Shown here: piece after piece, positions 6,927 to 15,767 of the stretch
How positions within the stretch are numbered: position 1 is the stretch's first letter
Layout of the letters: each line of letters opens with the position of its first letter
Source of the DNA: Clostridia bacterium
GTDB taxonomy: Bacteria > Bacillota > Clostridia > Saccharofermentanales > Saccharofermentanaceae
Direction: 5' to 3'
NCBI GenBank assembly: GCA_016287245.1
Contig: JAEEWG010000001.1
Coordinates: forward strand, 1 to 64,000
Length of the DNA: 64,000 nt
Position numbers and translations under genes: made by a program
The notes under the pieces: generated by a model
Database searches by the model: none
Seen by the model: the letters and a program-made list of their open reading frames with translations, nothing else
What the model was told of the DNA's origin: nothing

Positions 6927-8120
6927 ATGAAAACGGTATTTAAGAAACTGCTAAGTAGTTTCCTATCAATCGTTATGTTGACTACTATCGTTCCGGCGAC
7001 ATGCATTTTTGCGAGTGGATTAAGCAGAATTGATGATCAGACGAACCAGGATATTATTGATCAGTTAAAAAGAATGAATCATGAGCATTATTGGGGCGAA
7101 GAGTATACTGATGATCAGGGGAATGTCGTTCGTCATTGCCTTTACTGCTCTGAAGTCTCTTCGGATTTTGCTCCCATCAATGAAGTGTTCGGGAATATGT
7201 ATTTCAAACCGCGTGAGGATTTAAATGCGTTTTTCCTTATTCAAAATGCGTATAAGGGTTTCTCGATCGAAGGATCTACATATACGATCCATGTGAAGGA
7301 TAATGTAGCCATCCGGACGATGCAGCCCATTACGGATGGAAGCAATGTGATTCCTACAGCTACAGTATTCCACTCTTCGGACTTTACGCTTGATCCTGAT
7401 AGCGGGATAATGACGCTTTGCCTCTCGTTTAATTCGGATGGCAGCCTTTCTTGGGGAAAGAAAGATGTTTCCGGTTCATCCAACACCGTGGAGAATTTGG
7501 TCTTTGCCATCAGCAGCGAAGGAGGAATCTCTTCTATTGCAGATTTTCTTGTCAATGCCAGCCCGATGAATCTTAAGGCTGAACCCCATGGTAACAAAAG
7601 TAAAAATGAAGTAATGATTTCCTGGGATGAACCGAAATTGGACAATTTTACCAGATACTTTGTTTATTCCCTGCGAGATGGAAAGAAAACATTCCTTGGA
7701 GTAGCCACAGGAACTTCTTATTATGATACGAAGGCGGATCCGGATGCCTACAATTATTACTGGGTATTCCCGGTCGTGAATGATGCGAGCAAAACAAGAT
7801 ATATGGGATCTTGTCCGCAGTATGTCTATGCCAAGGGCGGTCTTCCTTCTCCAGCCAGACTCCGCGCGGGAAACGCAAAGGGTCATGTACGGATCTACTG
7901 GGATCGTGTTGCCGGTGCGGAGGGTTATCTCATTTATGGAATCGTAGGTGATAAACCATATGGTTATGTTGGTATGACATCATCGCTCGGATATTCGGAC
8001 TATACGGCATCTTCTGAGAAGTATAATTTCTACTGGGTATATCCCTATTACAAGGATGCAAATGGGAAGATCATCGCTGGAACGTGCGCTGATAAATATG
8101 TTTACGGCATAGCGAAGTGA
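6927..8120 (+). CDS. Exported surface protein with two C-terminal fibronectin-III-like modules (paralogue of the gene at 2612)
   Basis: The start is ATG 6927 behind TTAGGAGGT; it opens a signal peptide (MKTVFKKLLSSFLSIVMLTT). About 397 residues. As in the protein at 2612, the mature part begins with an HxHxW...CxxC segment (HEHYW, then CLYC), continues with a beta-rich domain (NEVFGNMYFKPREDLNAFF, compared with NEVLDSVCFEPYYRIPDIT in the paralogue) and ends in two modules (about 213-397). The modules are more diverged than in the other paralogues. A strong terminator follows. The conserved block 6801-6863 upstream links it to the sigma-factor operon. The function is unknown; cell-surface binding is inferred. 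Confidence 0.8.
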   Translation: MKTVFKKLLSSFLSIVMLTTIVPATCIFASGLSRIDDQTNQDIIDQLKRMNHEHYWGEEYTDDQGNVVRHCLYCSEVSSDFAPINEVFGNMYFKPREDLNAFFLIQNAYKGFSIEGSTYTIHVKDNVAIRTMQPITDGSNVIPTATVFHSSDFTLDPDSGIMTLCLSFNSDGSLSWGKKDVSGSSNTVENLVFAISSEGGISSIADFLVNASPMNLKAEPHGNKSKNEVMISWDEPKLDNFTRYFVYSLRDGKKTFLGVATGTSYYDTKADPDAYNYYWVFPVVNDASKTRYMGSCPQYVYAKGGLPSPARLRAGNAKGHVRIYWDRVAGAEGYLIYGIVGDKPYGYVGMTSSLGYSDYTASSEKYNFYWVYPYYKDANGKIIAGTCADKYVYGIAK

Positions 8121-8155
8121 TCCAAGACAATTCAATGATTCTTTGGTTTGACGGG

Positions 8156-8188
8156 CCGGGAGCAGAGATGCTCCCGGTTTTCTTTTTT
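8156..8188 (+). terminator. Intrinsic terminator
   Basis: CCGGGAGCA (8156-8164) pairs perfectly with TGCTCCCGG (8169-8177) around a GAGA tetraloop, followed by a T-rich run. It closes the surface-protein region. Confidence 0.92.
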
Positions 8189-8298
8189 GTTCCCGATATC
8201 GATACTGATCTTTGTAAAGAGATATAAGTCAAGTCTTTTTCTTCTCTAGCGTTTTGATACAATATTAGGCAATTAGAAGAAATGAGGAAACCTGGTAT

Positions 8299-9021
8299 AT
8301 GAAGATCCTGATCGTGCGTCATGGCGATCCTGACTATGAAAATGACTGCCTGACTGAAGTCGGGAAGAAAGAAGCTGAACTTCTTTCCGAGAGAATGAAG
8401 AATGTAAAGGCCGATTACTGTTACTGTTCTCCTCTTGGCCGGGCCAAAGAGACGGCTGCTCCGTGCCTTGAGAAAATAGGGATGGAGGCAGAGGAGCTTC
8501 TCTGGCTTCGTGAATTTGCTCCGAAAGTCCAAAGAACAGATAAACTGGGCGTGGCCTGGGACTGGATCCCTTCTGACTGGATGACTATGCCCTATGCCTT
8601 TGATTTTGATAAATGGACGGAGTATCCGGCACTTCAGGATGCACATGTGCGCGAGGAAAGAGACTGGGTATATTCGGAATTTGATAAACTTCTGAGAAAA
8701 CACGGGTATCAGAAAGAGGGGAAATGGTTCAGAGCCGTACATCCGAATAATGACACGATCGTTTTGTTTTGCCATTATGGTCTGGAAGCGGTCCTTCTTT
8801 CCTATCTTCTCAATCTTCCTCCGTTTGTCATGTGGCATGCCATGATGGCGGCACCGACTTCTGTCACCACTGTGGTCACTGAGGAAAGAAGAGAAGGGAT
8901 CGCCCAGTTCCGGATGCTTTCTTTCGGAGACTGTTCGCATCTTCTTGCTGCGGGAGTGGAACCTTCATTTTCCGGGCGTTTCCGCGAATGCTATACAAAT
9001 GAATACGAAAGAAAAGATTAA
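8299..9021 (+). CDS. Histidine phosphatase family protein (phosphoglycerate mutase-like)
   Basis: 240 residues. The N-terminus MKILIVRHGDPDYE carries the RHG motif (R7-H8-G9) whose histidine is phosphorylated during catalysis in this superfamily, and LFCHYGLE near residue 157 supplies a second active-site His. A conserved Arg and Glu between them fit the fold. The substrate cannot be told from sequence; members act on sugar phosphates, nucleotides, cobalamin precursors or proteins. A GAGG site precedes ATG 8299 at a rather long distance. It lies alone between a terminator and pyrH and may have its own promoter (TACAAT at 8258), although no good -35 is present. Confidence 0.85.
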   Translation: MKILIVRHGDPDYENDCLTEVGKKEAELLSERMKNVKADYCYCSPLGRAKETAAPCLEKIGMEAEELLWLREFAPKVQRTDKLGVAWDWIPSDWMTMPYAFDFDKWTEYPALQDAHVREERDWVYSEFDKLLRKHGYQKEGKWFRAVHPNNDTIVLFCHYGLEAVLLSYLLNLPPFVMWHAMMAAPTSVTTVVTEERREGIAQFRMLSFGDCSHLLAAGVEPSFSGRFRECYTNEYERKD

Positions 9022-9046
9022 ATCGGTAAAAAATCCGTCTTTTATC

Positions 9047-9075
9047 TTTTCATAATCCGTAATTAACGATAAAAT
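9047..9075 (+). promoter_or_regulatory. Candidate promoter for pyrH
   Basis: TTTTCA (9047-9052), 17 nt, TAAAAT (9070-9075). It is a weak match but well placed in the 86-bp gap before pyrH. Confidence 0.4.
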
Positions 9076-9107
9076 GATTTAAGTAAATATGTTGGAGGAA
9101 GAGTTCA

Positions 9108-9815
9108 ATGAGTGAACCTGTCTATAAGAGGATCCTTCTGAAGATCAGCGGTGAAGCGCTGGCAGGGGAGAAAAAGGTCGGTATCGACGATGCGACCGTC
9201 AAGAAGATCTGTGACGAGATCAAGAAAGTGGCTGACCTCGGCGTCGAAGTTGCCGTAGTTGTCGGCGGCGGAAACTTCTGGAGAGGCAGATCGAGCGAGA
9301 ATATGGATCGTGTTACAGCGGACCATATGGGTATGCTGGCCACACTTATGAATGCTCTTGCAATCTCTGATGCGCTTGAACAGGCCGGAGCCGTAACACG
9401 TGTCATGTCTGCAATCGATGTCCGTCAGATGGCAGAACCTTATATCAGAAAGCGTGCGGTGAGACACCTTGAGAAGAAGAGGATCGTCATCTTCGCCTGC
9501 GGAACCGGTAATCCGTTCTTCTCTACAGATACAGGCGCCGCACTTCGCGCTACCGAGATCGAAGCGGATATCTTCTGTAAGGCGACCATGGTCGATGGCG
9601 TATATGACAAAGATCCGCATCAGTTCCCGGATGCCATCAAGTATAAGACAGTTTCCCATGATGAAGTCCTGTCGAAGAATCTGAAAGTCATGGATGCTAC
9701 CGCTGCAGCACTTTGCCGCGATAATCATACGAAGATCATGGTATTCTCCATGGAAGAACCCGGAAATATCGTCCGAGTCGTGTTGGGCGAAGATATAGGC
9801 ACGATCGTTTGCTGA
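9108..9815 (+). CDS. pyrH: UMP kinase
   Basis: 235 residues, the usual length for bacterial PyrH, which phosphorylates UMP to UDP with ATP and is allosterically controlled by GTP and UTP. The amino-acid-kinase fold is visible: [13 protein letters not shown] at the N-terminus, [12 protein letters not shown] for phosphate binding, and DADH-like [13 protein letters not shown]. The later segment DGVYDKDP is highly conserved in PyrH. ATG 9108 follows TTGGAGGAAG. It heads a gene order (pyrH, frr, uppS, cdsA, dxr, rseP) typical of Bacillota, but the usual rpsB-tsf pair is not directly upstream. Confidence 0.97.
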   Translation: MSEPVYKRILLKISGEALAGEKKVGIDDATVKKICDEIKKVADLGVEVAVVVGGGNFWRGRSSENMDRVTADHMGMLATLMNALAISDALEQAGAVTRVMSAIDVRQMAEPYIRKRAVRHLEKKRIVIFACGTGNPFFSTDTGAALRATEIEADIFCKATMVDGVYDKDPHQFPDAIKYKTVSHDEVLSKNLKVMDATAAALCRDNHTKIMVFSMEEPGNIVRVVLGEDIGTIVC

Positions 9816-9847
9816 TCGAATACAAAGCTTTGAAGGAGGTTTGATCT

Positions 9848-10420
9848 ATGCCAATGCAGGAAATCACAAAGGACGTATACGCTTTTTATGAGGAGCGTAT
9901 GAAGAAATCAATCACAAACCTTACGGAGAACTTTAATGCGATCCGTGCAGGCCGTGCGAATCCGCATGTTCTGGACCGTATTACCGTAGATTATTACGGC
10001 ACTCAGTCCCAGCTCAATGCAGTTGCGAATATTCAGGTTCCGGAACCGAGAATGATCACTCTCACTCCGTGGGACCCGTCCATGCTCCGTGAGATCGAAA
10101 AGGCGATCCAGTCCTCAGATCTCGGCATCAACCCGAGCAACGACGGTAAGATGATCCGTCTGGTGTTCCCGATCCTCACAGAGGAACGCCGTAAGGAACT
10201 GGTTAAGAACGTTATGAAGTATGGCGAGGAAGCCAAAGTCGCCGTCCGTAACATCCGCCGTGAAGGTATCGATAAGTACCGCGGAATCCACAAGAAAAAG
10301 GAACTGACAGATGACGATCTTGCCGAGTTTGAAGAGCAGATGCAGAAACTGACTGACCGCTACATAAAAGAAGTGGATAAGTGCTGTGAGGCGAAACAGA
10401 AGGATCTCATGGAGATCTGA
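9848..10420 (+). CDS. frr: Ribosome recycling factor
   Basis: 190 residues. RRF works with EF-G to split the post-termination ribosome. Family features are the central AGRANPHVLDRITVDYYGT, followed by EPRMITLTPWDPSM and later GEEAKVAVRNIRREGID. Start ATG 9848 lies 6-8 nt after GAAGGAGGT; a second ATG two codons later is possible. The gap to pyrH is only 32 nt, so the two are co-transcribed. A terminator-like hairpin follows the stop. Confidence 0.97.
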   Translation: MPMQEITKDVYAFYEERMKKSITNLTENFNAIRAGRANPHVLDRITVDYYGTQSQLNAVANIQVPEPRMITLTPWDPSMLREIEKAIQSSDLGINPSNDGKMIRLVFPILTEERRKELVKNVMKYGEEAKVAVRNIRREGIDKYRGIHKKKELTDDDLAEFEEQMQKLTDRYIKEVDKCCEAKQKDLMEI

Positions 10421-10442
10421 TCGACCATTTAGGTAAAATTCG

Positions 10443-10488
10443 GGGTTGTCTCTTCACGCAGGCCGTAAAAGAGACACCCTCTTTTTTT
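10443..10488 (+). terminator. Terminator or attenuator between frr and uppS
   Basis: TGTCTCTT (10447-10454) pairs with AAGAGACA (10469-10476), extended by GGG/CCC around a single bulged T, then TCTTTTTTT (10480-10488). The T run touches the GGAG ribosome-binding site of uppS, so uppS depends on read-through or on a promoter inside the hairpin region. Confidence 0.75.
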
Positions 10489-10498
10489 GGAGAAGTAT

Positions 10499-11293
10499 AT
10501 GTGCGCAGCTGAAGATTCGAAGTTTTCGATCTTTTCTAGAAAAAAGACGACGGAAATAGATCCGTCCAATCTGAAGATCCCGACCCATCTGGCCGTCATT
10601 ATGGACGGTAACGGAAGATGGGCGAAAAAGCGCATGCTTCCGAGATCCGCTGGTCACCGCGCCGGTGCCGACAATTTAAAAAACCTCTGTAAGAACTGCG
10701 GTCACTACGGCATCAAGTATGTGACTGTTTATGCTTTTTCTACGGAGAACTGGTCACGCCCCGAAAGTGAAGTCCATACTCTGATGGAGCTTTTCGTCGA
10801 ATACTTTGACCGTTATGATCCGGAACTCGAAGAAGAAGGCATCCGTGTGCGTTTTACCGGCGATATCGCCGCGCTTCCCGAGAACATCCAGGAGGTCTGC
10901 AAACGCGCGGAAGAAGGTAGTAAGCACCGTACGAGAATGACATTGATCGTGGCATTTAATTACGGTGGAAGAAGAGAGATCGTACAGGCGGCACAGAAAC
11001 TTGCTGACAAGGTCGCATCCGGGGAGATAAATAGTGAAGATATCACGGAAGATATGTTCTCGAGTCATCTTTATCTTCCTGACGTACCGGATCCGGATCT
11101 GATCATCCGTCCGAGCGGGGAAGAGCGGACATCGAATTTCCTCGTGTGGGAAGGGGCTTATTCCGAACTGTGGTTCTCTGATGTTTTGTGGCCGGATTTC
11201 GGAATGAAAGAACTGACCGATGCCCTGATCGCATATACGAAGCGTGACCGCCGTTTCGGGGGACTTTCGAAGGAAAAGAAGGAAGAAGAGTAA
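10499..11293 (+). CDS. uppS: Isoprenyl (undecaprenyl) diphosphate synthase
   Basis: About 264 residues. The cis-prenyltransferase makes the C55 carrier for peptidoglycan and wall polymer synthesis. Signature pieces are IMDGNGRWAKKR (Mg2+-binding Asp), FSTENWSRP, and RPSGEERTSNFLVWE with the YSELWF tail that forms the IPP site. ATG 10499 is preceded by GGAG at 10489; TTG 10487 is in frame but falls in the T run. A variable N-terminus of about 25 residues precedes the conserved core. The gap to cdsA is 3 nt. The upstream terminator suggests expression below that of frr or conditional expression. Confidence 0.96.
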   Translation: MCAAEDSKFSIFSRKKTTEIDPSNLKIPTHLAVIMDGNGRWAKKRMLPRSAGHRAGADNLKNLCKNCGHYGIKYVTVYAFSTENWSRPESEVHTLMELFVEYFDRYDPELEEEGIRVRFTGDIAALPENIQEVCKRAEEGSKHRTRMTLIVAFNYGGRREIVQAAQKLADKVASGEINSEDITEDMFSSHLYLPDVPDPDLIIRPSGEERTSNFLVWEGAYSELWFSDVLWPDFGMKELTDALIAYTKRDRRFGGLSKEKKEEE

Positions 11294-11296
11294 AAG

Positions 11297-12166
11297 ATGT
11301 TACAAAGGATCGTTACAGGAACTATATTCACGATCGTCGTACTGGCGCTGGTCATTCCCGCGTATTTTTTTCCGGCGATCCTTCTGGTGTTTACTTTTCT
11401 CGTGACCTGCCTTGCTCTCTATGAGCTCATCAAGGCCGCCAGAGAAAAAGAAAAAGAGATGTCCATTGCCGTGACGGTGATCGGAGGCTTCTTGGGCTTT
11501 CTGCCGGTGACCCTTTGGATCGCCAATTATGGTACAGCGGCGCAGGGCTTTACCCTGTATGCGCTCGTTACTCTGATCTACTGCTTTGTTACGACAATGT
11601 TCCCGCCGCTGGCGAAAGAGCATCCGGAAGCGATCCGTTCCGGATTTGCTTCTTCCATGATTGCTTTATATGTTTCTTTCCCGATCGCCTGCACACATGT
11701 CATGATGTTCCTGATCCCGAAGGGATGGTTCTTCATGGTGGTCGGTCTTTTCGCCCCGTGGGTATCGGATGTATTTGCGTATTTCTGCGGTTCTTTCTTC
11801 GGAAAACATAAGATCGTACCGCATATCAGCCCGAAAAAGACCTGGGAAGGCTGTATAGGAGGTGCTGTTTTTACTTCGCTTCTGACGGCACTGTTCTTCG
11901 CATTTGTCATGAATAATGTCATTGATGTGGAGATGCCTTACGCTGTGTATGTGGCTCTTGCAGGTGTCTTCGGATTCTTCCTTTCGTGTGTTTCCCAGAT
12001 CGGTGACTGGATGGCTTCCAGTGTCAAGCGTCTTGTCGGAGTCAAGGATTTCGGCACACTGATGCCCGGACATGGCGGTGTCATGGACCGCTTTGACAGC
12101 GCATTCTTCACGCTTCCGGTCGCGCTGGGACTTGCCTTTGTCGTATTGTATGGAGGAGTATTATGA
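11297..12166 (+). CDS. cdsA: Phosphatidate cytidylyltransferase
   Basis: 289 residues with about eight membrane helices. It makes CDP-diacylglycerol from phosphatidate and CTP, the branch point of phospholipid synthesis. The C-terminal signature VKRLVGVKDFGTLMPGHGG, then VMDRFDS, is complete, and PHISPKKTWEGCIGG precedes it. It overlaps dxr by 4 nt (ATGA) and follows uppS by 3 nt, so translation is coupled. Confidence 0.96.
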   Translation: MLQRIVTGTIFTIVVLALVIPAYFFPAILLVFTFLVTCLALYELIKAAREKEKEMSIAVTVIGGFLGFLPVTLWIANYGTAAQGFTLYALVTLIYCFVTTMFPPLAKEHPEAIRSGFASSMIALYVSFPIACTHVMMFLIPKGWFFMVVGLFAPWVSDVFAYFCGSFFGKHKIVPHISPKKTWEGCIGGAVFTSLLTALFFAFVMNNVIDVEMPYAVYVALAGVFGFFLSCVSQIGDWMASSVKRLVGVKDFGTLMPGHGGVMDRFDSAFFTLPVALGLAFVVLYGGVL

Positions 12167-13329
12167 AATCGCTTTGTATCTTAGGTTCGACAGGTTCTAT
12201 CGGTACCCAGACTCTTCAGGTCGTACGTCACTTCCCGGAAGAGTTTAAAGTCATTTCCCTGACCTGCGGATATAATATCGAGACGCTCCTTGAGCAGATC
12301 ATCGAGTTTAAGCCGCTTTGTGTCAGCGTGGCGACGAAAGAACGGAAAGAAACGCTGAAGCGCATGCTTCCCCGTGATTCCAAGGTCAAAGTGTACTGTG
12401 GAGATGATGGAAACCAGCATTGTGCGACACTTCCCAAAGTGGACTGTGTAGTAGCTGCGATGGTCGGCATGAGAGGCCTGCCTTCAGTCGTGGCTGCGAT
12501 CCATGCAGGCAAGGAGATCGCGCTTGCCAACAAAGAGACTCTTGTGGCGGCAGGATCGATCGTCATGCCGCTCGTAAAACAGAAGAAGATCTCGCTGCGT
12601 CCGGTCGATTCCGAGCATTCTGCTATTTGGCAGTGCCTCTGGGGCCAGCCGGAAGGCTCTCTTAAGAAGATCCTTCTTACCGCATCGGGCGGACCGTTCC
12701 GTGGTTATTCCCGTGAGAAGCTTGAGAAGGTCACATTGGAAGAAGCGCTGGCGCATCCGACATGGAATATGGGCGGCAAGATCACGATCGATTCCGCCAG
12801 CATGATGAATAAGGGACTTGAGGTAATTGAGGCTTCGTGGCTCTTTGATGTACCGGTCGATCAGATCGATGTTGTGGTACATCCCCAGAGTATCATCCAT
12901 TCCATGATCGAGCTTAAGGACAGTTCGGTTCTGGCACAGATGGGCTTCCCGAATATGATGATGCCGATCCAGATCGCGCTTTTCTATCCGACAAGAAGCC
13001 CGGGGATCTGCCAGCCGTTTTCACCTTTTTCCGAAAAGGCCGGCACGCTTACATTCGAGCCCTGTGACAAGCAGGTGTTCCGACTGCTGGATCTTGCCTA
13101 TCACGCAGGTCTTGTCGGAGGCACGCTTCCGGCGGCGATGAACGCAGCCAATGAGATCGTCGTGGCGGACTTTCTTAATGGTAAAGCCTCTTTCCTCGAT
13201 ATTGAAAAGACGGTCGAACGTGTTATGGAGCGCCACGAAAGAGACGGCGTGATCCAGAATCCTTCGCTGGCGGAGATCTTCGCTGTCGACGAATGGGCGA
13301 GACTTATTACACAGGAAATCAGAAAGTGA
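12163..13329 (+). CDS. dxr: 1-deoxy-D-xylulose 5-phosphate reductoisomerase
   Basis: 388 residues. It converts DXP to MEP with NADPH, the committed step of the non-mevalonate isoprenoid pathway. The NADPH site is LGSTGSIGTQTL at the N-terminus; the catalytic regions include ALANKETLVAAG, VDSEHSAIWQCL and LTASGGPFR, with HPTWNMGGKITIDSASMMN further on. With ispG and uppS nearby, three isoprenoid-carrier steps share this cluster. ATG overlaps the cdsA stop. Confidence 0.97.
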   Translation: MKSLCILGSTGSIGTQTLQVVRHFPEEFKVISLTCGYNIETLLEQIIEFKPLCVSVATKERKETLKRMLPRDSKVKVYCGDDGNQHCATLPKVDCVVAAMVGMRGLPSVVAAIHAGKEIALANKETLVAAGSIVMPLVKQKKISLRPVDSEHSAIWQCLWGQPEGSLKKILLTASGGPFRGYSREKLEKVTLEEALAHPTWNMGGKITIDSASMMNKGLEVIEASWLFDVPVDQIDVVVHPQSIIHSMIELKDSSVLAQMGFPNMMMPIQIALFYPTRSPGICQPFSPFSEKAGTLTFEPCDKQVFRLLDLAYHAGLVGGTLPAAMNAANEIVVADFLNGKASFLDIEKTVERVMERHERDGVIQNPSLAEIFAVDEWARLITQEIRK

Positions 13330-13345
13330 GTAATCAAAGTAGGAA

Positions 13346-14656
13346 ATGTCACTGCAAAGCATCATTATCTGCATATTGGGTTTAGGAATACTGGCGGCCG
13401 TTCATGAGATCGGCCACTTTATCGTCGCGCGGCTTCTGAAGATCAAGGTATATGAATTATCCGTCTTTGTGGGACCGAAGCTTTTCTCGTGGAAAAGAAA
13501 CGATATCGAGTACTATATCCGTCTGATCCCTCTGGGCGCGTATGTCCGCTTCTCGGAGATCGATGAGGAGACCGGTGAGCTTAAAGATGACAATCCCGAA
13601 AACCTTATTAACCAGGCCCGCTGGAAACGCCTTCTGGTCTCTTTGGCCGGACCTTTTATGAATGTTATTCTCGGGATCATCATCTTCGTGATCTGTTTTT
13701 CCAATTTCGGCTTTCTTTCGCTTCGGCAGGATGTGATCGTTCCCGGAACGCAGGTTGCGGCGACGAATATCGAAATGGGAGATACGATCCTGAAAATGAA
13801 CGGTCAGCGGATCTTCAGCCAGATGGATCTTTCGTACTATCTCGGACAGGTCAGCAATGTTGACGAGGTCACGCTTACAATGCGTTCTGCAAAAACGGGA
13901 GATAAATACGAAGTCGTACTCACTCCGGAGATCACGGAGCAGTATATGCTCGGCATCACGCATTATGCGGATCTGGATGAAAATGACGGATGGAGAGTCA
14001 TGGAAGTTTCTGAATCGCAGAATCAGGGAAATCCGGTCATTAAACCCGGCGATTCCGTTCTTTCGGTCAACGATGTTCCGGTCACTGATCCGAATATCAC
14101 CGATCTTGTCCGTAATTCCAAAGGTGAGACACTAAAGATCCGGCTCATCCGCGGTGGCGAAGAGATGACAGTCGAGATGGTCGCGACCATGATCAAGTCC
14201 GCCAATCTTCGCGGAATCTATCTTCAGGATGGAAAAGGCATCGGGGCATGCATAAAGGAAGCGATCGTTTTCCCGATCTCCTTTATCCGTATCTCCATTG
14301 ATGCGCTGGCACAGGTCTTCACAGGAAAAGTAAAGGCCTATGACGTGGTGTCCGGTCCGGTCGGTATCGCATCGGTCGTTTCTGATGTGGTTGATGCGCC
14401 GAAGACAGATAACAGTGAAAAGATCGAGATGCTTCTTTTACTGGCGGGCGGAATCTCTACAGGTCTTGCATTTACGAATATGCTTCCGATCCCGGGTCTT
14501 GACGGAAACGCCATCGTGCTTACGGTCGTCGAGATGATCCGCGGTAAGAAACTGTCGAGAAAATCCGAGCAGGTCATCAATGTCATCGGATTTGTCATGA
14601 TCATCGGGCTTGTGGTATTTGCGCTGGTATCTGACATCATACGGCTTTCGAGGTGA
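13346..14656 (+). CDS. rseP: Site-2 intramembrane zinc metalloprotease (RseP/RasP family)
   Basis: 436 residues. AVHEIGHFIVARLLKI near residue 20 holds the HExxH zinc motif inside a membrane helix, and NMLPIPGLDGNAIV near residue 375 supplies the third ligand region (LDG). A PDZ-type region lies between (around VIKPGDSVLSVNDVPV). Family members cut membrane-bound anti-sigma factors and leftover signal peptides. This window also encodes a putative membrane anti-sigma factor (1041), so a functional link is possible but unproven. Start ATG 13346 follows AGGAA weakly. The stop overlaps the region of the ispG start. Confidence 0.94.
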   Translation: MSLQSIIICILGLGILAAVHEIGHFIVARLLKIKVYELSVFVGPKLFSWKRNDIEYYIRLIPLGAYVRFSEIDEETGELKDDNPENLINQARWKRLLVSLAGPFMNVILGIIIFVICFSNFGFLSLRQDVIVPGTQVAATNIEMGDTILKMNGQRIFSQMDLSYYLGQVSNVDEVTLTMRSAKTGDKYEVVLTPEITEQYMLGITHYADLDENDGWRVMEVSESQNQGNPVIKPGDSVLSVNDVPVTDPNITDLVRNSKGETLKIRLIRGGEEMTVEMVATMIKSANLRGIYLQDGKGIGACIKEAIVFPISFIRISIDALAQVFTGKVKAYDVVSGPVGIASVVSDVVDAPKTDNSEKIEMLLLLAGGISTGLAFTNMLPIPGLDGNAIVLTVVEMIRGKKLSRKSEQVINVIGFVMIIGLVVFALVSDIIRLSR

Positions 14657-14661
14657 TGGAT

Positions 14662-15726
14662 ATGATCGAACGTTTTGAAACAAAGAAAGTAAATATCGGC
14701 GGTGTGATCATCGGAGGAGATGCTCCGGTTGCGATCCAGTCCATGAATAATACCGATACCAGAGATGTCGAAGGCACACTCCGGCAGATCTTTGAACTGA
14801 AGGATGCAGGATGTGATATCACACGTGTGGCGATCCTCAATATGGAGGCGGCTCAGGCGCTTTCGGAAATCACGAAAAGAAGTCCGATCCCGGTCGTGGC
14901 GGATATTCATTTCGACTACCGTCTGGCTCTGGAGGCCATGAAGAACGGGGCGGCCAAGATCCGCATCAATCCCGGAAATATCGGCGGGATGGACCGCGTT
15001 AAGGCCGTAGCGGATATGGCGAAGGAAAGGAATATCCCGATCCGGGTCGGAGTGAACTCGGGATCGATCGGAAAGGATATGCTTTCAAAATACGGCGGGG
15101 TCAATGCGGATTCACTTTCACAAAGTGCACTGGAAGCGATCGGAATGCTCGAATCCTGCGGCTTTTCCGATATCGTCGTCAGTATGAAGTCTTCGGATGT
15201 TGTTCTGACGATCGAGAGCTACCGGCGTCTTCGTTCTCTGGTTCCGTATCCGTTCCATGTCGGTGTGACAGAGGCAGGAACACTTCGTGAAGGTGTGATC
15301 AAGAGCAGTGTCGGCATCGGATCTTTGCTTTCAGAGGGTATCGGCGATACGATCCGCGTAAGTCTTACTGATGAGCCGAAAGAGGAAGTATATGCAGCGA
15401 CCTCGATCCTTCGTGCACTAGGCCTTCGGACCGGCGGCATGAGGATGGTCTCCTGTCCGACATGCGGAAGGACACAGGTACCGCTGATCGAGGTGGCCAA
15501 AGAAGTAGAAAGCCGGATCCGCGATCTTCCTTATAACATGACGGTAGCAGTTATGGGGTGTGCGGTCAATGGACCGGGTGAGGCGAGAGAAGCAGACGTC
15601 GGCATTGCCGGCGGTGTCGATGAGTTCCTCCTTTTCAAAAAGGGAGAGCCGATCGGCAAAGTCCCGAAAGAGAAAGCGGTGGATGAGCTTCTTTCTGTAA
15701 TTGAAGAAATGAATAAAAGTAAGTAA
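14662..15726 (+). CDS. ispG: 4-hydroxy-3-methylbut-2-enyl diphosphate synthase (flavodoxin/ferredoxin), IspG
   Basis: About 354 residues. IspG is a 4Fe-4S enzyme that turns MEcPP into HMBPP in the MEP pathway. The cluster ligands are visible as CPTCGRTQVP (two Cys), MGCAVNGPGEAREADVG (third Cys) and the conserved E. VAIQSMNNTDTRD at the N-terminus is diagnostic. Three in-frame starts exist: GTG 14653, ATG 14656 and ATG 14662; the last is best spaced from AGGTGAT and is used here. Translation is coupled to rseP. Confidence 0.95.
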   Translation: MIERFETKKVNIGGVIIGGDAPVAIQSMNNTDTRDVEGTLRQIFELKDAGCDITRVAILNMEAAQALSEITKRSPIPVVADIHFDYRLALEAMKNGAAKIRINPGNIGGMDRVKAVADMAKERNIPIRVGVNSGSIGKDMLSKYGGVNADSLSQSALEAIGMLESCGFSDIVVSMKSSDVVLTIESYRRLRSLVPYPFHVGVTEAGTLREGVIKSSVGIGSLLSEGIGDTIRVSLTDEPKEEVYAATSILRALGLRTGGMRMVSCPTCGRTQVPLIEVAKEVESRIRDLPYNMTVAVMGCAVNGPGEAREADVGIAGGVDEFLLFKKGEPIGKVPKEKAVDELLSVIEEMNKSK

Positions 15727-15767
15727 TATGACCGGTGTTTTCCGGTCTTCGGAAGGATACGATCTGT

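Noticed and set aside
8235..8263. Possible promoter with TACAAT before the histidine phosphatase gene
   Set aside because: The hexamer is good but no -35 or extended TG is present, so it is not listed as a feature.
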